Counted from the stretch's first letter, positions 1-9,122 are shown. The stretch is DNA of 64,000 bases from Mycobacterium sp. Root135 (GCF_001426545.1 NZ_LMEZ01000009.1:186001-250000); one strand, 5' to 3'. Program-made: numbers and translations. The notes: generated from the letters alone by a model not told the origin.

Positions 1-3000
1 GCACGACCGGCGGAGTCGACGGCCACGCCGTACGCCGCGGAGCCGAGGTCCACGGTCTTGCGAGACCCGTTCGAGCTGATGATGACCAGGGACCCGGTGG
101 ACCCGTTCACAGCGGACGCGGTCGCGTACAGCTTGTTTCCCGGCCCGGTGGCCAGACCGGCGACCACACCGTCGACGGCGTAGGTCTTGGTGACGGCGCC
201 GGTAGCGCCGAGGACGCTGATCGTGCTCTTGCCCGTCGCGAAGTTGGTGCTCGACACGTTGAGCTTGCCTGCGCCGTCGACCGCAATCGCCAGCGCGCCG
301 TTCGGTAACGTCGCGAACAGCGTCGCCGCGCCGGTGGCGGGATCGACGCGCCACACCTGGCCGCCGGTGGTGTTGAGCCCCGTCGTCACGGAAGTGGTCG
401 TGTAGACCGCACCGTCCTTGCCGATGACGACGCCGAAGGTCGGATTGCCGTCGAGATCAACGGTGCCCGTCGAGCCGTCGGGCCGCAGCACGCTGAGACC
501 GCCGTCGCCCGAAATCTGCCCGTAGTGCGACACATAGATGGTGCCGTTCGCAGCGACCGCGATGCCTGCGGGTTGGCCGGCTTGGAGATCACGAATGTCG
601 TTGTAGGAGAGGACCGCACCGGGGTCGACGGGCGCGACGACCTTGATCTCGGTCGTGCCGCCCTTGCCGTCCGACGCCACGATGGAGAAGTTCGCGGTGT
701 CGGGGGCCGAGGTGAAGAACGCGTTGAAACGCGCCTGGCCCGACGGCTTGAAGGCCCACTGGCCCGTCTGGGCGTCGACGACGATCTCGCCGGCCGCCGA
801 GGGCGACTTCAACCCGTAGGTGAGGGTGTCGCCGTCGGGGTCCGTCGCGTGCGCGGTCCCGGTGACGACCGCCTGATCGCCGCCCGGCGCACTGATCGTC
901 GATGTCCCGGTCGTCGGCGCCACGTTGGGCGCGATGTTGACCTTGACCGAGGTGGTCGTGGTGCCGCCGTGGCCGTCGAGGATCGTGATGGTGAAGGTGT
1001 CGGTCTTGGTGGCCGCGCTGGCGTTGGCGGCGCCTGCTGCCAAGCGGGCCGCTGCCGTCGGGGTGAAGAGGAACGAGTCGGTGGCACTGTCGTAGCTGAT
1101 GGTGCCCTTCTTCGTCGTCGCGGGACCGGTCAGGGTGAAGTCGTCGCCGTCGTGGTCGACTGCCGTGATGGTGCCGACGACCGATCCGTTCGAATTCGGT
1201 TGTGCGACAGATGCGCTCGCGCCGGTGGGCTTGGCGTTGGCCGGCGCGATCTTGACGGTCACCGTCACGGTGACCGGGGCGCCGTGGCCGTCGGCGACCG
1301 TGACGGTGAAGCTGTCGGTCTTGTCGGCGGTGCTCGCACCGGTCGCTGCGGCGGCATGCCTGGCTGCCGCAGTGGGCGTGTAGACGAACTTGCCCTTGGC
1401 GTCGACGGTGACCGTGCCGCCCTTGAGGGTGGTGCCGCCGGGGCCCGTGTAGGTCAGGACGTCCTTGTCCTTGTCGGTGCCGACCACGGTTCCGGTGGCG
1501 ACGCCCGTCGTCGAATTGGGTGTTCCGACAGTGGTCTTCACCGTTGGGGCGACGTTGGCGCCCAGGATGTTCACCGTGATCGTCGTGGTGACGATGCCGC
1601 GGCGACCGTCGTCGACGGTGACGGTGAACGTGTCGGTCTTGTCTGCCGTCGTGGCGGTCAAGGCGGACGCGGCATGCCGCGCGGCGGCAGTGGGCGTGTA
1701 GGTGAACGACCCCGTATAGGCGTTGAGCACCAGGGTGCCCTTGGCGGGAGCGCCGGTGGTGGTGTACTTCAGCGGGTCGCCGTTGGTGTCGTCGCCGCCG
1801 ACGGCGCCGGTGACGACGCCGTTGGTCCCCGGCGTGCTGACTGTCGGCGTCACGATCGGGAAGGTGTTGGCCGGGACCAGCGAAATGACCTGCAGGCCTT
1901 GGTCGCTGCCGTAGTACAGCTCCATGCCGTCGGGAGACATGGTGATGCCGGGGTAGTAGTCGACGGTGGTCCCGTCGGTGTTCGCCGCGGCGAGTTGGGT
2001 GTAGGTGCCGCTGGCGGTCTCGAAGGCGATTACCTGGTTGGTCTCGGTGTCGACGGCGAACAACAGGGTGCCGTCCTTGTTGACGATGAGGCTGCCCACG
2101 GTGTCCGAGGCGGTGTCGATGGTGCCGACGACGGTGTCGGTCTTGGTGGCGATCACCAGGATCTGTCCGGCGTCGGCGTCGTTGACGTAGAGCTTGGTCC
2201 CGTCTGGGCTCATGGCGAAGTTGGTGTAGTACTCGCCGGTCCTGATGAGCTTCGCGGTCGTGGCGGTCGACGAGAAGGAGTACAGCCCGCTGAGCGGAAT
2301 CGCATCGGGATCGTCGGTGGCAAGATCGGCGATGACGTAGATCTTCTTGCCGTCCGGCGTCACCGCGACGTCGTAGAACTGATCCTGCGCCCCAGGCAGT
2401 TTCACGGTGCCGGTGACCTTGTTCGTGGCGGTGGACACCTTGGTGACCACCGGATTCCACACGTCGGCCTTGGCGTCGTACAGCGCGCCGGTGGCGTAGA
2501 GGGTCTTGCCGTCGGGGGACACGGTCACCGTCAGCGGGTAACGGGTCGCGCCGAAGTCGATCTGCGAGGTGGTGGGTTGCAGGGTGGTGGTGTCGATGAC
2601 GGTGATCAGATTGGTGGTGTCATCCACCACGTAGAGCTTCTTTCCGTCGCGACTGACCGCCGACGAGGTCGGGGCGTTGTCGAAGGCGATGGTGCCCAGC
2701 TTGGTGCGGTTGATCGTGTCGATGACGGTGATGGTGTGGTCGTCGGTATTGGTGACGTAGGCACGGGTGTTGGTGACGATCACCCCCGTCGATCCGTTGC
2801 CCCCGTCAACCGTGGCGACGTCGGCGATCTGCGTGGGACTGATCGGGACGTTGACGGTGGTGACGACCTTGTTGGCCGCGACGCCGTCGGAGACGGTGAA
2901 GGTGAACGCGGCAGTGGTCTTGGTCGAATCCAGTTGCGCCAGAACGCGTTGTGCCGCGGTCGGGGTGTAGGTGAAGGTACCGGCGGTCTTGTTGAACACC

Positions 3001-3989
3001 AGTTTGCCCTGATTCGGGGGCGCAGTCAGGGTGTAGGTGAGCTTCTTGCCCTCGGGGTCCATGGCGCTGATGTCGCCGGAAATGGTGCCGGTGACGGGAT
3101 CGGGTGCGCTGTAGTTGACGGGGCTATCGGGAACGGGGTACGTCGGGGGCAGGTTCACCGCGGCCGCGGCCGCGGCGGCTCGTGCGGCCTGGCTGGTGGT
3201 CAGCGCGGCTGCGGTGTTCGCGGGCATGTCGCCGGTGAGCAGCGAGCCGAGTTCGCGGCGGGCAGCGGCCAGCATGACCCACATGCCGGGAGACGGCGCA
3301 GGGGTACCGGTTCCGCCGGACGCGCCGAACGTGTCGGCCAAGGCAGAGAGGATCCCGTCGGCGACCTTGCTCAGGGTCGGTGGCGCGGAGGCCACGGCTT
3401 CGGCCGGACTGGGTGCGACGTGCGCCGGTAATTTCGGCGTGGTGGTCGTGATCGAGGCGACGGACGCGGCGGACGGCGCCGCCGTGGTGGGTGACTCCGT
3501 GGCGGGCGTCGCTGCAGAGGATGAGGACGAGGCCGTCGCGGTCTTCGTGCCTGAAGCGCTCGACGTCGACGTGTCCTTCGGTGAGCCTGCCTCGTCCGAA
3601 TCATGGCTTGCCGCTGGGGTCTTCGACGACTTCTTCTTGGGTTTCGGCGTCTTCTTCGGCGTCGAGGTCGCCGGGGAAGGTGCGCTGGTCGACGGTGAGG
3701 TTGACTCCGACCCGGTGCCGGTTGTCGGCGAGCTGCCCGTCGAGGGATCACCCGAGGTCGAGCCGCTCGAGGGTGTCCCCCCGGTTGCGGAACCGGTGTC
3801 TGAGGACCCGGCGCTCGACGGGCCCGAGTTCGATGCCGAGTCCGAATTCGAATCCGAACCCGAATTCGAATCCGACGACGAACCCGAATTCGTCGGCTCC
3901 GCCCAGACCGGGGCGGAGGCTATCGCCGACCCCACGCCCAGCGCCACGGCCAACGCCCCGACCCGGCCTACGTACTTCGAACAACCCAT
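1..3989 (-). CDS. Large exported cadherin/VCBS-repeat and beta-propeller protein (3' end outside window)
   Basis: The reading frame opens at ATG 3989 and runs without a stop to the left edge, giving at least 1329 residues; the C-terminus is missing. A G-rich ribosome site lies about 10 nt upstream of the ATG. Visible order: signal peptide (about 1-30, ending in AxA), a Ser/Thr/Pro low-complexity linker (about 31-175), one VCBS/cadherin-like repeat (about 285-385), a YVTN-type beta-propeller with about seven blades marked DGKxLYV (about 395-700), four more VCBS-like repeats of about 95-100 residues (about 708-1120), and a second propeller that continues off the edge. Each repeat carries a TPTAAARxAA-like segment and ends in TFTVTVxDG. 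Such proteins are usually surface-exposed or secreted adhesin-like molecules; no function is established here. Several long antisense frames over this gene are artefacts of its codon bias. Confidence 0.88.
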   Translation of the reverse strand, partial: MGCSKYVGRVGALAVALGVGSAIASAPVWAEPTNSGSSSDSNSGSDSNSDSASNSGPSSAGSSDTGSATGGTPSSGSTSGDPSTGSSPTTGTGSESTSPSTSAPSPATSTPKKTPKPKKKSSKTPAASHDSDEAGSPKDTSTSSASGTKTATASSSSSAATPATESPTTAAPSAASVASITTTTPKLPAHVAPSPAEAVASAPPTLSKVADGILSALADTFGASGGTGTPAPSPGMWVMLAAARRELGSLLTGDMPANTAAALTTSQAARAAAAAAAVNLPPTYPVPDSPVNYSAPDPVTGTISGDISAMDPEGKKLTYTLTAPPNQGKLVFNKTAGTFTYTPTAAQRVLAQLDSTKTTAAFTFTVSDGVAANKVVTTVNVPISPTQIADVATVDGGNGSTGVIVTNTRAYVTNTDDHTITVIDTINRTKLGTIAFDNAPTSSAVSRDGKKLYVVDDTTNLITVIDTTTLQPTTSQIDFGATRYPLTVTVSPDGKTLYATGALYDAKADVWNPVVTKVSTATNKVTGTVKLPGAQDQFYDVAVTPDGKKIYVIADLATDDPDAIPLSGLYSFSSTATTAKLIRTGEYYTNFAMSPDGTKLYVNDADAGQILVIATKTDTVVGTIDTASDTVGSLIVNKDGTLLFAVDTETNQVIAFETASGTYTQLAAANTDGTTVDYYPGITMSPDGMELYYGSDQGLQVISLVPANTFPIVTPTVSTPGTNGVVTGAVGGDDTNGDPLKYTTTGAPAKGTLVLNAYTGSFTYTPTAAARHAASALTATTADKTDTFTVTVDDGRRGIVTTTITVNILGANVAPTVKTTVGTPNSTTGVATGTVVGTDKDKDVLTYTGPGGTTLKGGTVTVDAKGKFVYTPTAAARHAAAATGASTADKTDSFTVTVADGHGAPVTVTVTVKIAPANAKPTGASASVAQPNSNGSVVGTITAVDHDGDDFTLTGPATTKKGTISYDSATDSFLFTPTAAARLAAGAANASAATKTDTFTITILDGHGGTTTTSVKVNIAPNVAPTTGTSTISAPGGDQAVVTGTAHATDPDGDTLTYGLKSPSAAGEIVVDAQTGQWAFKPSGQARFNAFFTSAPDTANFSIVASDGKGGTTEIKVVAPVDPGAVLSYNDIRDLQAGQPAGIAVAANGTIYVSHYGQISGDGGLSVLRPDGSTGTVDLDGNPTFGVVIGKDGAVYTTTSVTTGLNTTGGQVWRVDPATGAATLFATLPNGALAIAVDGAGKLNVSSTNFATGKSTISVLGATGAVTKTYAVDGVVAGLATGPGNKLYATASAVNGSTGSLVIISSNGSRKTVDLGSAAYGVAVDSAGR

Positions 3990-4335
3990 GACGAATCCCC
4001 CCCATAGAACGAAACTTCCCCCCGGAAGTCCGAAGTCCGCCGCTGGACGCAGCCGTCGGCCCTCGCGGGTCGACGGGATGTCAGCGGTCCGATCGTGGAA
4101 CGGGCCCGCTCATGCGGTCCTAGCAGCAAACGTGGCCAGATCGTAGCAACGGTTGCGCGAATTTGGGGTCGCAAACGAGCGGATTTCTTTCGAGCCCGTA
4201 AATTTCCCGCGAATGCCCGCCGGATGCGCCGAACGTGGACTTCCGTCACGCCGGTGTGGGGATTGCCGTAGCGCAAGTCCACGTTCGGCGGAAATGGGAT
4301 GGTCGGCTGTCGGGGTGCCTCGCTACGGTTGACCC
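3990..4335. other. Divergent intergenic region
   Basis: This 346-base stretch separates the repeat protein from the ABC transporter genes and must hold both promoters. No convincing coding frame is seen. It contains a strong 16-bp inverted repeat at 4227-4290, and AT-richer sequence around 4150-4215 where the promoter for the minus-strand gene could lie. No clear -35/-10 pair was identified. Confidence 0.5.
4227..4290. repeat. 16-bp perfect inverted repeat with 32-nt loop
   Basis: The arm CGCCGAACGTGGACTT at 4227-4242 is repeated as its exact reverse complement at 4275-4290. It sits 45 bp upstream of the ABC transporter start. It could be an operator, a cruciform-forming element or a relic terminator. 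The CGCCGAA edge recalls two other intergenic palindromes in this window at 7813-7865 and 14397-14449. Confidence 0.7.
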
Positions 4336-5307
4336 ATGAACGCCCCGGCCATCGAGGCAATCGATCTCGTCAAGCGGTTTGGCGCCGCCGACGAGCGGCC
4401 CGCCGTCGACGGCGTCAGCTTCGCGGTACCTCAGGGCACCGTTCTCGGCCTGCTGGGACCCAACGGCGCAGGCAAGACCACCACGGTCCGGATGATGACG
4501 ACGCTGTCGGAACCCACTAGCGGCACCGCGCGTGTCGCCGGTTACGACGTTCGAACCGAACCCGACATGGTGCGCCGCAACATGGGTCTCACGGGGCAGG
4601 CTGCCACGGTCGACGAACTGCTGACCGGCCGCGAGAACATCCGGATGATCGGCGGCCTGTACGGAATCGGCCGCCGCGACCTGGCGCGACGAGGCGACCA
4701 GCTGCTCGAGCAGTTCTCGATCACCGAGGCCGCCGATAGGCCGGTCAAGACGTACTCCGGCGGCATGCGCCGGCGCATCGATCTCGCGGTCAGCCTGATC
4801 GCCTCACCCCCGGTTCTCTTCCTCGACGAGCCGACCACCGGCCTCGACCCACGCAGTCGCGCCGACCTGTGGGAGGTCCTGCGCGGACTGGTCGCCCAGG
4901 GCACGACGCTGCTGTTGACCACCCAATACCTGGAGGAGGCGGACCAGTTGGCCGACGACATCGTGGTGGTCGACCGGGGTCGCATCATCGCCGAGGGCAC
5001 GCCGCTTCAGCTCAAGCAGCAGGCCGGCCGCGCCAGTCTGGTCGTGACGGTGTCGCATGCCGAGGATCTGGAAACCGCGCGTGGCTTGTTGGCCGAGTCC
5101 GGCGCCGAGGTGCACGTCGACGTCGGCGCCCGGCAACTCACCGCGAGCGCGGAGGGCATCGCCGACCTGACGAGGGTGGCCGGCTGGCTGCATCGACACG
5201 ACGTCGACGTCGACGACATCGGGCTGTCCCGGCCCAGCCTTGACGACGTGTTCCTCTCGCTCACCGGCCGGCGCGCCGAGGGCGACGACGAGGAGGTCGG
5301 CTCGTGA
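4336..5307 (+). CDS. DrrA-type ABC transporter ATP-binding protein
   Basis: A 323-residue cytoplasmic ATPase of the daunorubicin-resistance (DrrA) type, powering export of a hydrophobic compound or lipid. Walker A is GPNGAGKTTT (about residues 39-48), the signature is YSGGMRRRID (about 139), and Walker B is VLFLDEPTTGLDP (about 157). The C-terminal extension after about residue 225 is the usual DrrA regulatory tail. The stop overlaps the GTG start of the permease by 4 bp (GTGA), so the two are co-translated. The substrate cannot be told from the sequence; drug, glycolipid or siderophore-related export are all possible. Confidence 0.9.
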   Translation: MNAPAIEAIDLVKRFGAADERPAVDGVSFAVPQGTVLGLLGPNGAGKTTTVRMMTTLSEPTSGTARVAGYDVRTEPDMVRRNMGLTGQAATVDELLTGRENIRMIGGLYGIGRRDLARRGDQLLEQFSITEAADRPVKTYSGGMRRRIDLAVSLIASPPVLFLDEPTTGLDPRSRADLWEVLRGLVAQGTTLLLTTQYLEEADQLADDIVVVDRGRIIAEGTPLQLKQQAGRASLVVTVSHAEDLETARGLLAESGAEVHVDVGARQLTASAEGIADLTRVAGWLHRHDVDVDDIGLSRPSLDDVFLSLTGRRAEGDDEEVGS

Positions 5308-6152
5308 CGGCCGTCGAACCCAGGCCCGCCCTAGACGCGTCGCGCCCCGTGACGCATCCCACCAACATCGTGCAGCAGTCATGGATCATGGTGAAGCGCA
5401 ACATGATCCACACCAAGCGGATGCCCGAGATGTTGAGCGACGTCACGGTGCAACCCATCATGTTCGTGTTGCTGTTCGCCTTCGTGTTCGGCGCGTCGAT
5501 CGCCAACACCGGCGGAGCGTCCTACCGCGAATTCCTGCTGCCCGGCATCATGGGTCAGACGATCGTCTTCACGGCCTTCGTCGTCGCGGCCGGCATCACC
5601 GCCGACGTCGAGAAGGGCGTGATCGACCGGTTCCGGTCGTTGCCGATCAGACGGTCCTCGGTGCTGATCGGCCGCAGCGTGGCCAGCCTGATCCACTCCT
5701 CGATCGGCATCGTCGTCATGACGATCACCGGGCTCTGCATCGGCTGGCGCATCCGCGGCGGCGTCGCCGAGGCGATCCTGGCGTTCGCGCTGATCCTGGT
5801 GTTCGGCTTCGGGATGATCTGGTTCGGCATTCTCGTCGGCTCGCTGATGCGGTCCGTCGAAGCGGTCAACGGCGTGATGTTCACCGTGCTGTTCCCGATC
5901 ACATTCCTGGCGAACACCTTTGCGCCGACCGAACCGATGCCGAAGTGGCTTCGGGTGATCGCCGAGTGGAACCCGGTGTCGTCGTTGGCGCAAGCGATGC
6001 GCGAACTCTGGGGCAACGGTCCGCCCGCGCCACCGGAGGCGCAGTTGCCGCTGCACCATCCGGTGCTGTCCACCATCCTGTGGTCCCTCGCGATTACCGC
6101 CGTCATCGCGCCCTTCGCGCTGCGTGCCTACGCCCGACGTACCTCGGACTAG
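5304..6152 (+). CDS. DrrB/ABC-2 type transporter permease
   Basis: A 282-residue inner-membrane permease of the ABC-2 family with about six hydrophobic segments between residues 50 and 275. It pairs with the ATPase just upstream, whose stop it overlaps by 4 bp. The segment DRFRSLPIRRSS after the second membrane span is typical of DrrB-like permeases. A cytoplasmic N-terminus of about 45 residues precedes the first span. Its end overlaps the convergent minus-strand gene by 4 bp. Confidence 0.88.
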   Translation: MTAVEPRPALDASRPVTHPTNIVQQSWIMVKRNMIHTKRMPEMLSDVTVQPIMFVLLFAFVFGASIANTGGASYREFLLPGIMGQTIVFTAFVVAAGITADVEKGVIDRFRSLPIRRSSVLIGRSVASLIHSSIGIVVMTITGLCIGWRIRGGVAEAILAFALILVFGFGMIWFGILVGSLMRSVEAVNGVMFTVLFPITFLANTFAPTEPMPKWLRVIAEWNPVSSLAQAMRELWGNGPPAPPEAQLPLHHPVLSTILWSLAITAVIAPFALRAYARRTSD

Positions 6153-6673
6153 ACGCGCACGCGCGCCGCGTCGGCCATCCGGTCGTGGATGCGCCACACC
6201 AGTAGCTCGTGTTCCACGGGGAGGATCTCGCCGGCGGCGAGCCTGCCGTCTGCCTCGACCAGCGCGTGGGCCAGCCCGTAGAACTCGGCGAACTGGTCCG
6301 CGGCCAGCGGGTCGTGGACGCCGGCCCGCCGGACCGCGGTCATGGTGCGGACGTCGCCGCGCGTGGCCGCCGTCATCGCCATGACCACCGCGCCCGCGCC
6401 GAGGAAGACGGTCGCGGAGATCCAAAGCGCCGCCACGGATCCGATGGCAGGCACCAAGAGGATTTCCAGGATCAGGAACGTCGCCATGCCCCAGGTCGGC
6501 CAGGCCCGCCGGATGCGCAGCAGCATCCTGTCGTCGGCGGAGATCCCTGGCGGGAAGACCACCAGTCGGTAGCGGGTGATGCCGTAGCGGGTGGCGGACA
6601 CCTCGAGCGAGCCCCAGGTGTGCCCGCCGTCGAGTAGTCGCCGCCAGCGAGGTCTGGTCGTCGTGTCGTCCAT
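6149..6673 (-). CDS. Small membrane protein of unknown function
   Basis: A 174-residue protein starting at ATG 6673. Two adjacent hydrophobic segments (about residues 62-80 and 83-102) form a membrane hairpin, flanked by a basic N-terminal part (about 60 residues, Arg-rich) and a cytoplasmic C-terminal part of about 65 residues. It resembles mycobacterial conserved hypothetical proteins (possibly DUF6611); this was not tested. No catalytic motif is seen. It converges with the ABC permease gene and is divergent from the 4Fe-4S protein gene. Confidence 0.75.
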   Translation of the reverse strand: MDDTTTRPRWRRLLDGGHTWGSLEVSATRYGITRYRLVVFPPGISADDRMLLRIRRAWPTWGMATFLILEILLVPAIGSVAALWISATVFLGAGAVVMAMTAATRGDVRTMTAVRRAGVHDPLAADQFAEFYGLAHALVEADGRLAAGEILPVEHELLVWRIHDRMADAARVRV

Positions 6674-6756
6674 GACTTCAGGTCTACGCCCGACGCACGG
6701 CTGCGGCGAGAGTCTCTACGCAATCCTGACGGACATCGGTTCGATCCTTACGGAAG

Positions 6757-6780
6757 CTAGATATTGTGTACTATACCTAG
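6757..6780. promoter_or_regulatory. 24-bp imperfect palindrome at the start of the 4Fe-4S gene
   Basis: The element begins and ends in CTAG and matches its own reverse complement at 18 of 24 positions. Half sites are CTAGATAT and CTATACCTAG. It ends one base before ATG 6782. There is no Shine-Dalgarno sequence here, and CTATAC (6771-6776) could serve as a -10 element for a leaderless transcript starting at the ATG, so a bound regulator would block transcription. Confidence 0.5.
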
Positions 6781-6781
6781 C

Positions 6782-7810
6782 ATGACGGACCGCGTGGCCG
6801 GGAGAATTGCCAACCACCCCACCGTGCGAAAGGTGCTCGCCAACAAGGCGGAACCACCCCCCGCGGTGATCGACGCGGACTGGCTTCGCGAGATCTGCCT
6901 TTCCGCCGGTGCCGACGACGTCGCGTTCGCCAGCGTCGAGAATCCCGACCTGGCCTCCGAGCGCGAACACGTCGAATCCGCCCTGCCCGGCACCAAGAGC
7001 TTCATCTCATTGGTCGTGCGGATGAATCGGGACAACGTCCGCTCACCAGCGCGCAGCGTCGCCAATCAGGAGTTCCACCGCACCGGCGAGATCATCAACG
7101 AGGCCGCCCACCGGATCACGCGGGCCCTGCAGGACGCCGGCCACCGCGCGCTGAATCCGTCGGCGACCTTCCCGATGGAGATGGACAATTTTCCCGGCCG
7201 CATCTGGGTCGTCGCGCACAAGCCCGTCGCGGTGGCGTCCGGGCTTGGCGTCATGGGCATCCACCGCAACGTGATTCACCCGAAGTTCGGCAACTTCATT
7301 TTGCTGGCGACCATCCTGGTCGACGCCCCCGTCACCAGTTACGGTGAGCCGCTTGACTACTCGCCGTGCCTGGAATGCAAGCTCTGCGTCGCGGCGTGCC
7401 CCGTGGGGGCGATCGGCAAGGACGGCGAATTCGACTTCGTCGCGTGCTCGGTGCACAACTACCGCGAGTTCATGGGCGGCTTCACCGACTACGTGCAGAC
7501 CATCGCCGACAGCACTGACGCCGCCGACTTCCGTTCGCGGGTCACCGATTCGGAGAACGCCTCGATGTGGCAGAGCTTGTCGTTCAAGGCGAACTACAAG
7601 GCTGCCTATTGCCTCGCGGTGTGCCCGGCGGGCGAGGACGTCATCGAGCCGTACCTGGAGGACCGCAAGGGCTTCATGGATTTGGTGCTCAAACCGCTTC
7701 AGGCCAAACGGGAAACGCTGTACGTGCTACCGAACTCGGCGGCCAAGGCCCACGCCGAGAAGCGCTTCCCGCACAAGCCGACCAAGGTGGTCGACAGCGG
7801 CATCGGTTGA
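6782..7810 (+). CDS. QueG-like / reductive-dehalogenase-type 4Fe-4S protein
   Basis: A 342-residue cytoplasmic iron-sulfur protein. The motif CLECKLCVAACPVGAI (about residues 198-213) and a later CLAVCPAG (about 276) supply two [4Fe-4S] cluster ligand sets, as in epoxyqueuosine reductase (QueG) and the iron-sulfur part of reductive dehalogenases. A cobalamin-binding role is known for those families but cannot be confirmed. The start at ATG 6782 was preferred over an upstream in-frame ATG at 6764 because it follows a palindromic promoter-like element and looks leaderless. No queuosine genes are adjacent, so the substrate is open. Confidence 0.8.
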   Translation: MTDRVAGRIANHPTVRKVLANKAEPPPAVIDADWLREICLSAGADDVAFASVENPDLASEREHVESALPGTKSFISLVVRMNRDNVRSPARSVANQEFHRTGEIINEAAHRITRALQDAGHRALNPSATFPMEMDNFPGRIWVVAHKPVAVASGLGVMGIHRNVIHPKFGNFILLATILVDAPVTSYGEPLDYSPCLECKLCVAACPVGAIGKDGEFDFVACSVHNYREFMGGFTDYVQTIADSTDAADFRSRVTDSENASMWQSLSFKANYKAAYCLAVCPAGEDVIEPYLEDRKGFMDLVLKPLQAKRETLYVLPNSAAKAHAEKRFPHKPTKVVDSGIG

Positions 7811-7812
7811 AT

Positions 7813-7865
7813 GCGACTTCGGCGCGTAAACGTTGGCTGGGCAACCGTTTACGCGCCGAAATCGC
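7813..7865. terminator. Bidirectional terminator-like hairpin, 20-bp stem
   Basis: Arms 7813-7832 and 7846-7865 pair at 19 of 20 positions, including a perfect 15-bp core (TTCGGCGCGTAAACG), around a 13-nt loop. It lies between the convergent 4Fe-4S gene and pth, so it can end transcription from both sides. The right arm contains CGCGCCGAAATCGC, which recurs exactly at 14436-14449. Confidence 0.8.
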
Positions 7866-7880
7866 GACTGGGAGGCGGGG

Positions 7881-8456
7881 CTACCAGGCGTGCACGGTGT
7901 TCTGTGCCGTCTCCAACCCCAACTCGATCAACAGTTCGGTGGCGTCGGCCGCCTGCTCGCAGATCAAGCCGACCTCCGGGCGCTCGGCGGCGCTGAAGTT
8001 CTCCAGCACGAACGTCGCGGGATCCTTGCGGCCCGGCGGCCGACCGACACCAACGCGTACGCGTTGAAAGTCCTTGGTGCCCAGCGCAGAAGCCACCGAA
8101 CGCAACCCGTTGTGGCCGCCCTCGCCACCACCTAGCTTGAGCCGAATCCGACCGAAGTCGATGTCCAGTTCATCGTGAATGGTGATGACGTCGGCGGGAG
8201 ACACCGAGTAGAAGTTCGCCAGCGGACCGACCTGGCGCCCGGACTCGTTCATGTACGTACGCGGCTTGGCCAGCACGACCGACCGGCCGCCGAGGCGACC
8301 GGTGGTCACCTCGGCCCCGGACTTCTTGTGCACCTTGAACCCCGAACCGATGCGATCGGCCAGGATGTCGGCGACGAGGAAGCCCAGGTTGTGCCGCGTC
8401 GTCTCGTACCGCGGTCCGGGGTTGCCAAGGCCGACCACGAGAAGTGGTTCGGCCAC
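7881..8456 (-). CDS. pth: Peptidyl-tRNA hydrolase
   Basis: A 191-residue cytoplasmic esterase that releases peptides from peptidyl-tRNA dropped by stalled ribosomes. The N-terminal LVVGLGNPGPRYETTRHNLG (about residues 5-24) holds the conserved Asn and catalytic His, and KPRTYMNESG (about 64) and the HDELD segment (about 93) are also characteristic. Length fits the bacterial family. It follows rplY by 6 bp on the same strand, the same order as in M. tuberculosis. Confidence 0.96.
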   Translation of the reverse strand: MAEPLLVVGLGNPGPRYETTRHNLGFLVADILADRIGSGFKVHKKSGAEVTTGRLGGRSVVLAKPRTYMNESGRQVGPLANFYSVSPADVITIHDELDIDFGRIRLKLGGGEGGHNGLRSVASALGTKDFQRVRVGVGRPPGRKDPATFVLENFSAAERPEVGLICEQAADATELLIELGLETAQNTVHAW

Positions 8457-8462
8457 CGGAAA

Positions 8463-9122
8463 CTACTCGGACTCGGAGCTGTCGGACTCGTCCTCGCTCG
8501 GGGCTGCAGCGGCCGGCGCGTCGGTGGCCTCGCCTGCACCCTCGGACTCGAGATCGGCGGCGGTCGGCGCGGGGATCACGTTGACCACCAAGAGCTCCGG
8601 ATCCGAGATCAGCGTGACGCCCTCGGGCAGCGGGATCTGCGAGGCGAGGAACTGGGTGCCCGCCGGAATGCCCTCGACCGACAGGATCAGGTTCTCCGGG
8701 ATGGACATCGCGTCGGACTCGATCTCGATGGTGTTGGACTCCTGGTTGACCAGGGTGTCCGGGCCGGCGTCGCCTTCGACGGTGACGCTGATCTCGACGG
8801 TGACGCGCTCGCCGCGGCGGACGATGATCAGGTCGACGTGCTGGATGTTGCGACGGATCGGGTGGATCTCGATGGCCTTGGGCAGCGCGAGCGCTTCCGT
8901 GCCGCCGATGTCCAGGGTCAGCACCGCGTTGGTGCCGAAGTTACGCAGCACGGCCGCGAATTCGCGGGCGGGAAGCGTCAGGTGCTGGGGATCGGCGCCA
9001 TGGCCGTAGAGCACCGCGGGCACCTTGCCGTCACGACGGGCCTGACGCGATGCGCCCTTGCCGGTCTTGGTGCGGACCTCAGCGGTCAGATTGTTCGATG
9101 CGTGGGCCGCAGTCTTGGCCAT
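8463..9122 (-). CDS. rplY: 50S ribosomal protein L25 / general stress protein Ctc
   Basis: A 219-residue protein of the long L25 (Ctc/TL5) type, which binds 5S rRNA. The N-terminal L25 domain (about 1-95, with KTGKGASRQARRDGKVPAVLYG-like basic region) is followed by a C-terminal beta domain and an acidic Ser/Glu/Asp-rich tail (about 190-219). It starts at ATG 9122 and is followed closely by pth, forming a translation-quality operon. The 146 bp upstream hold no other gene. Confidence 0.95.
   Translation of the reverse strand: MAKTAAHASNNLTAEVRTKTGKGASRQARRDGKVPAVLYGHGADPQHLTLPAREFAAVLRNFGTNAVLTLDIGGTEALALPKAIEIHPIRRNIQHVDLIIVRRGERVTVEISVTVEGDAGPDTLVNQESNTIEIESDAMSIPENLILSVEGIPAGTQFLASQIPLPEGVTLISDPELLVVNVIPAPTAADLESEGAGEATDAPAAAAPSEDESDSSESE

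Noticed and set aside
640..1870. Regularly spaced repeats resembling an array
   Set aside because: They are coding VCBS-like domain repeats about 300 bp long, not CRISPR repeats.
589..2460. A 623-codon minus-strand frame
   Set aside because: Same strand as the repeat protein but a shifted frame; Arg/His-rich, no recognisable content.
525..3431. A 968-codon plus-strand open frame
   Set aside because: It is antisense to the large repeat protein, whose frame has signal peptide, repeats and propeller blades; the plus frame is Arg/Gly/Val/Asp-rich with no domain and arises from GC-biased third positions.
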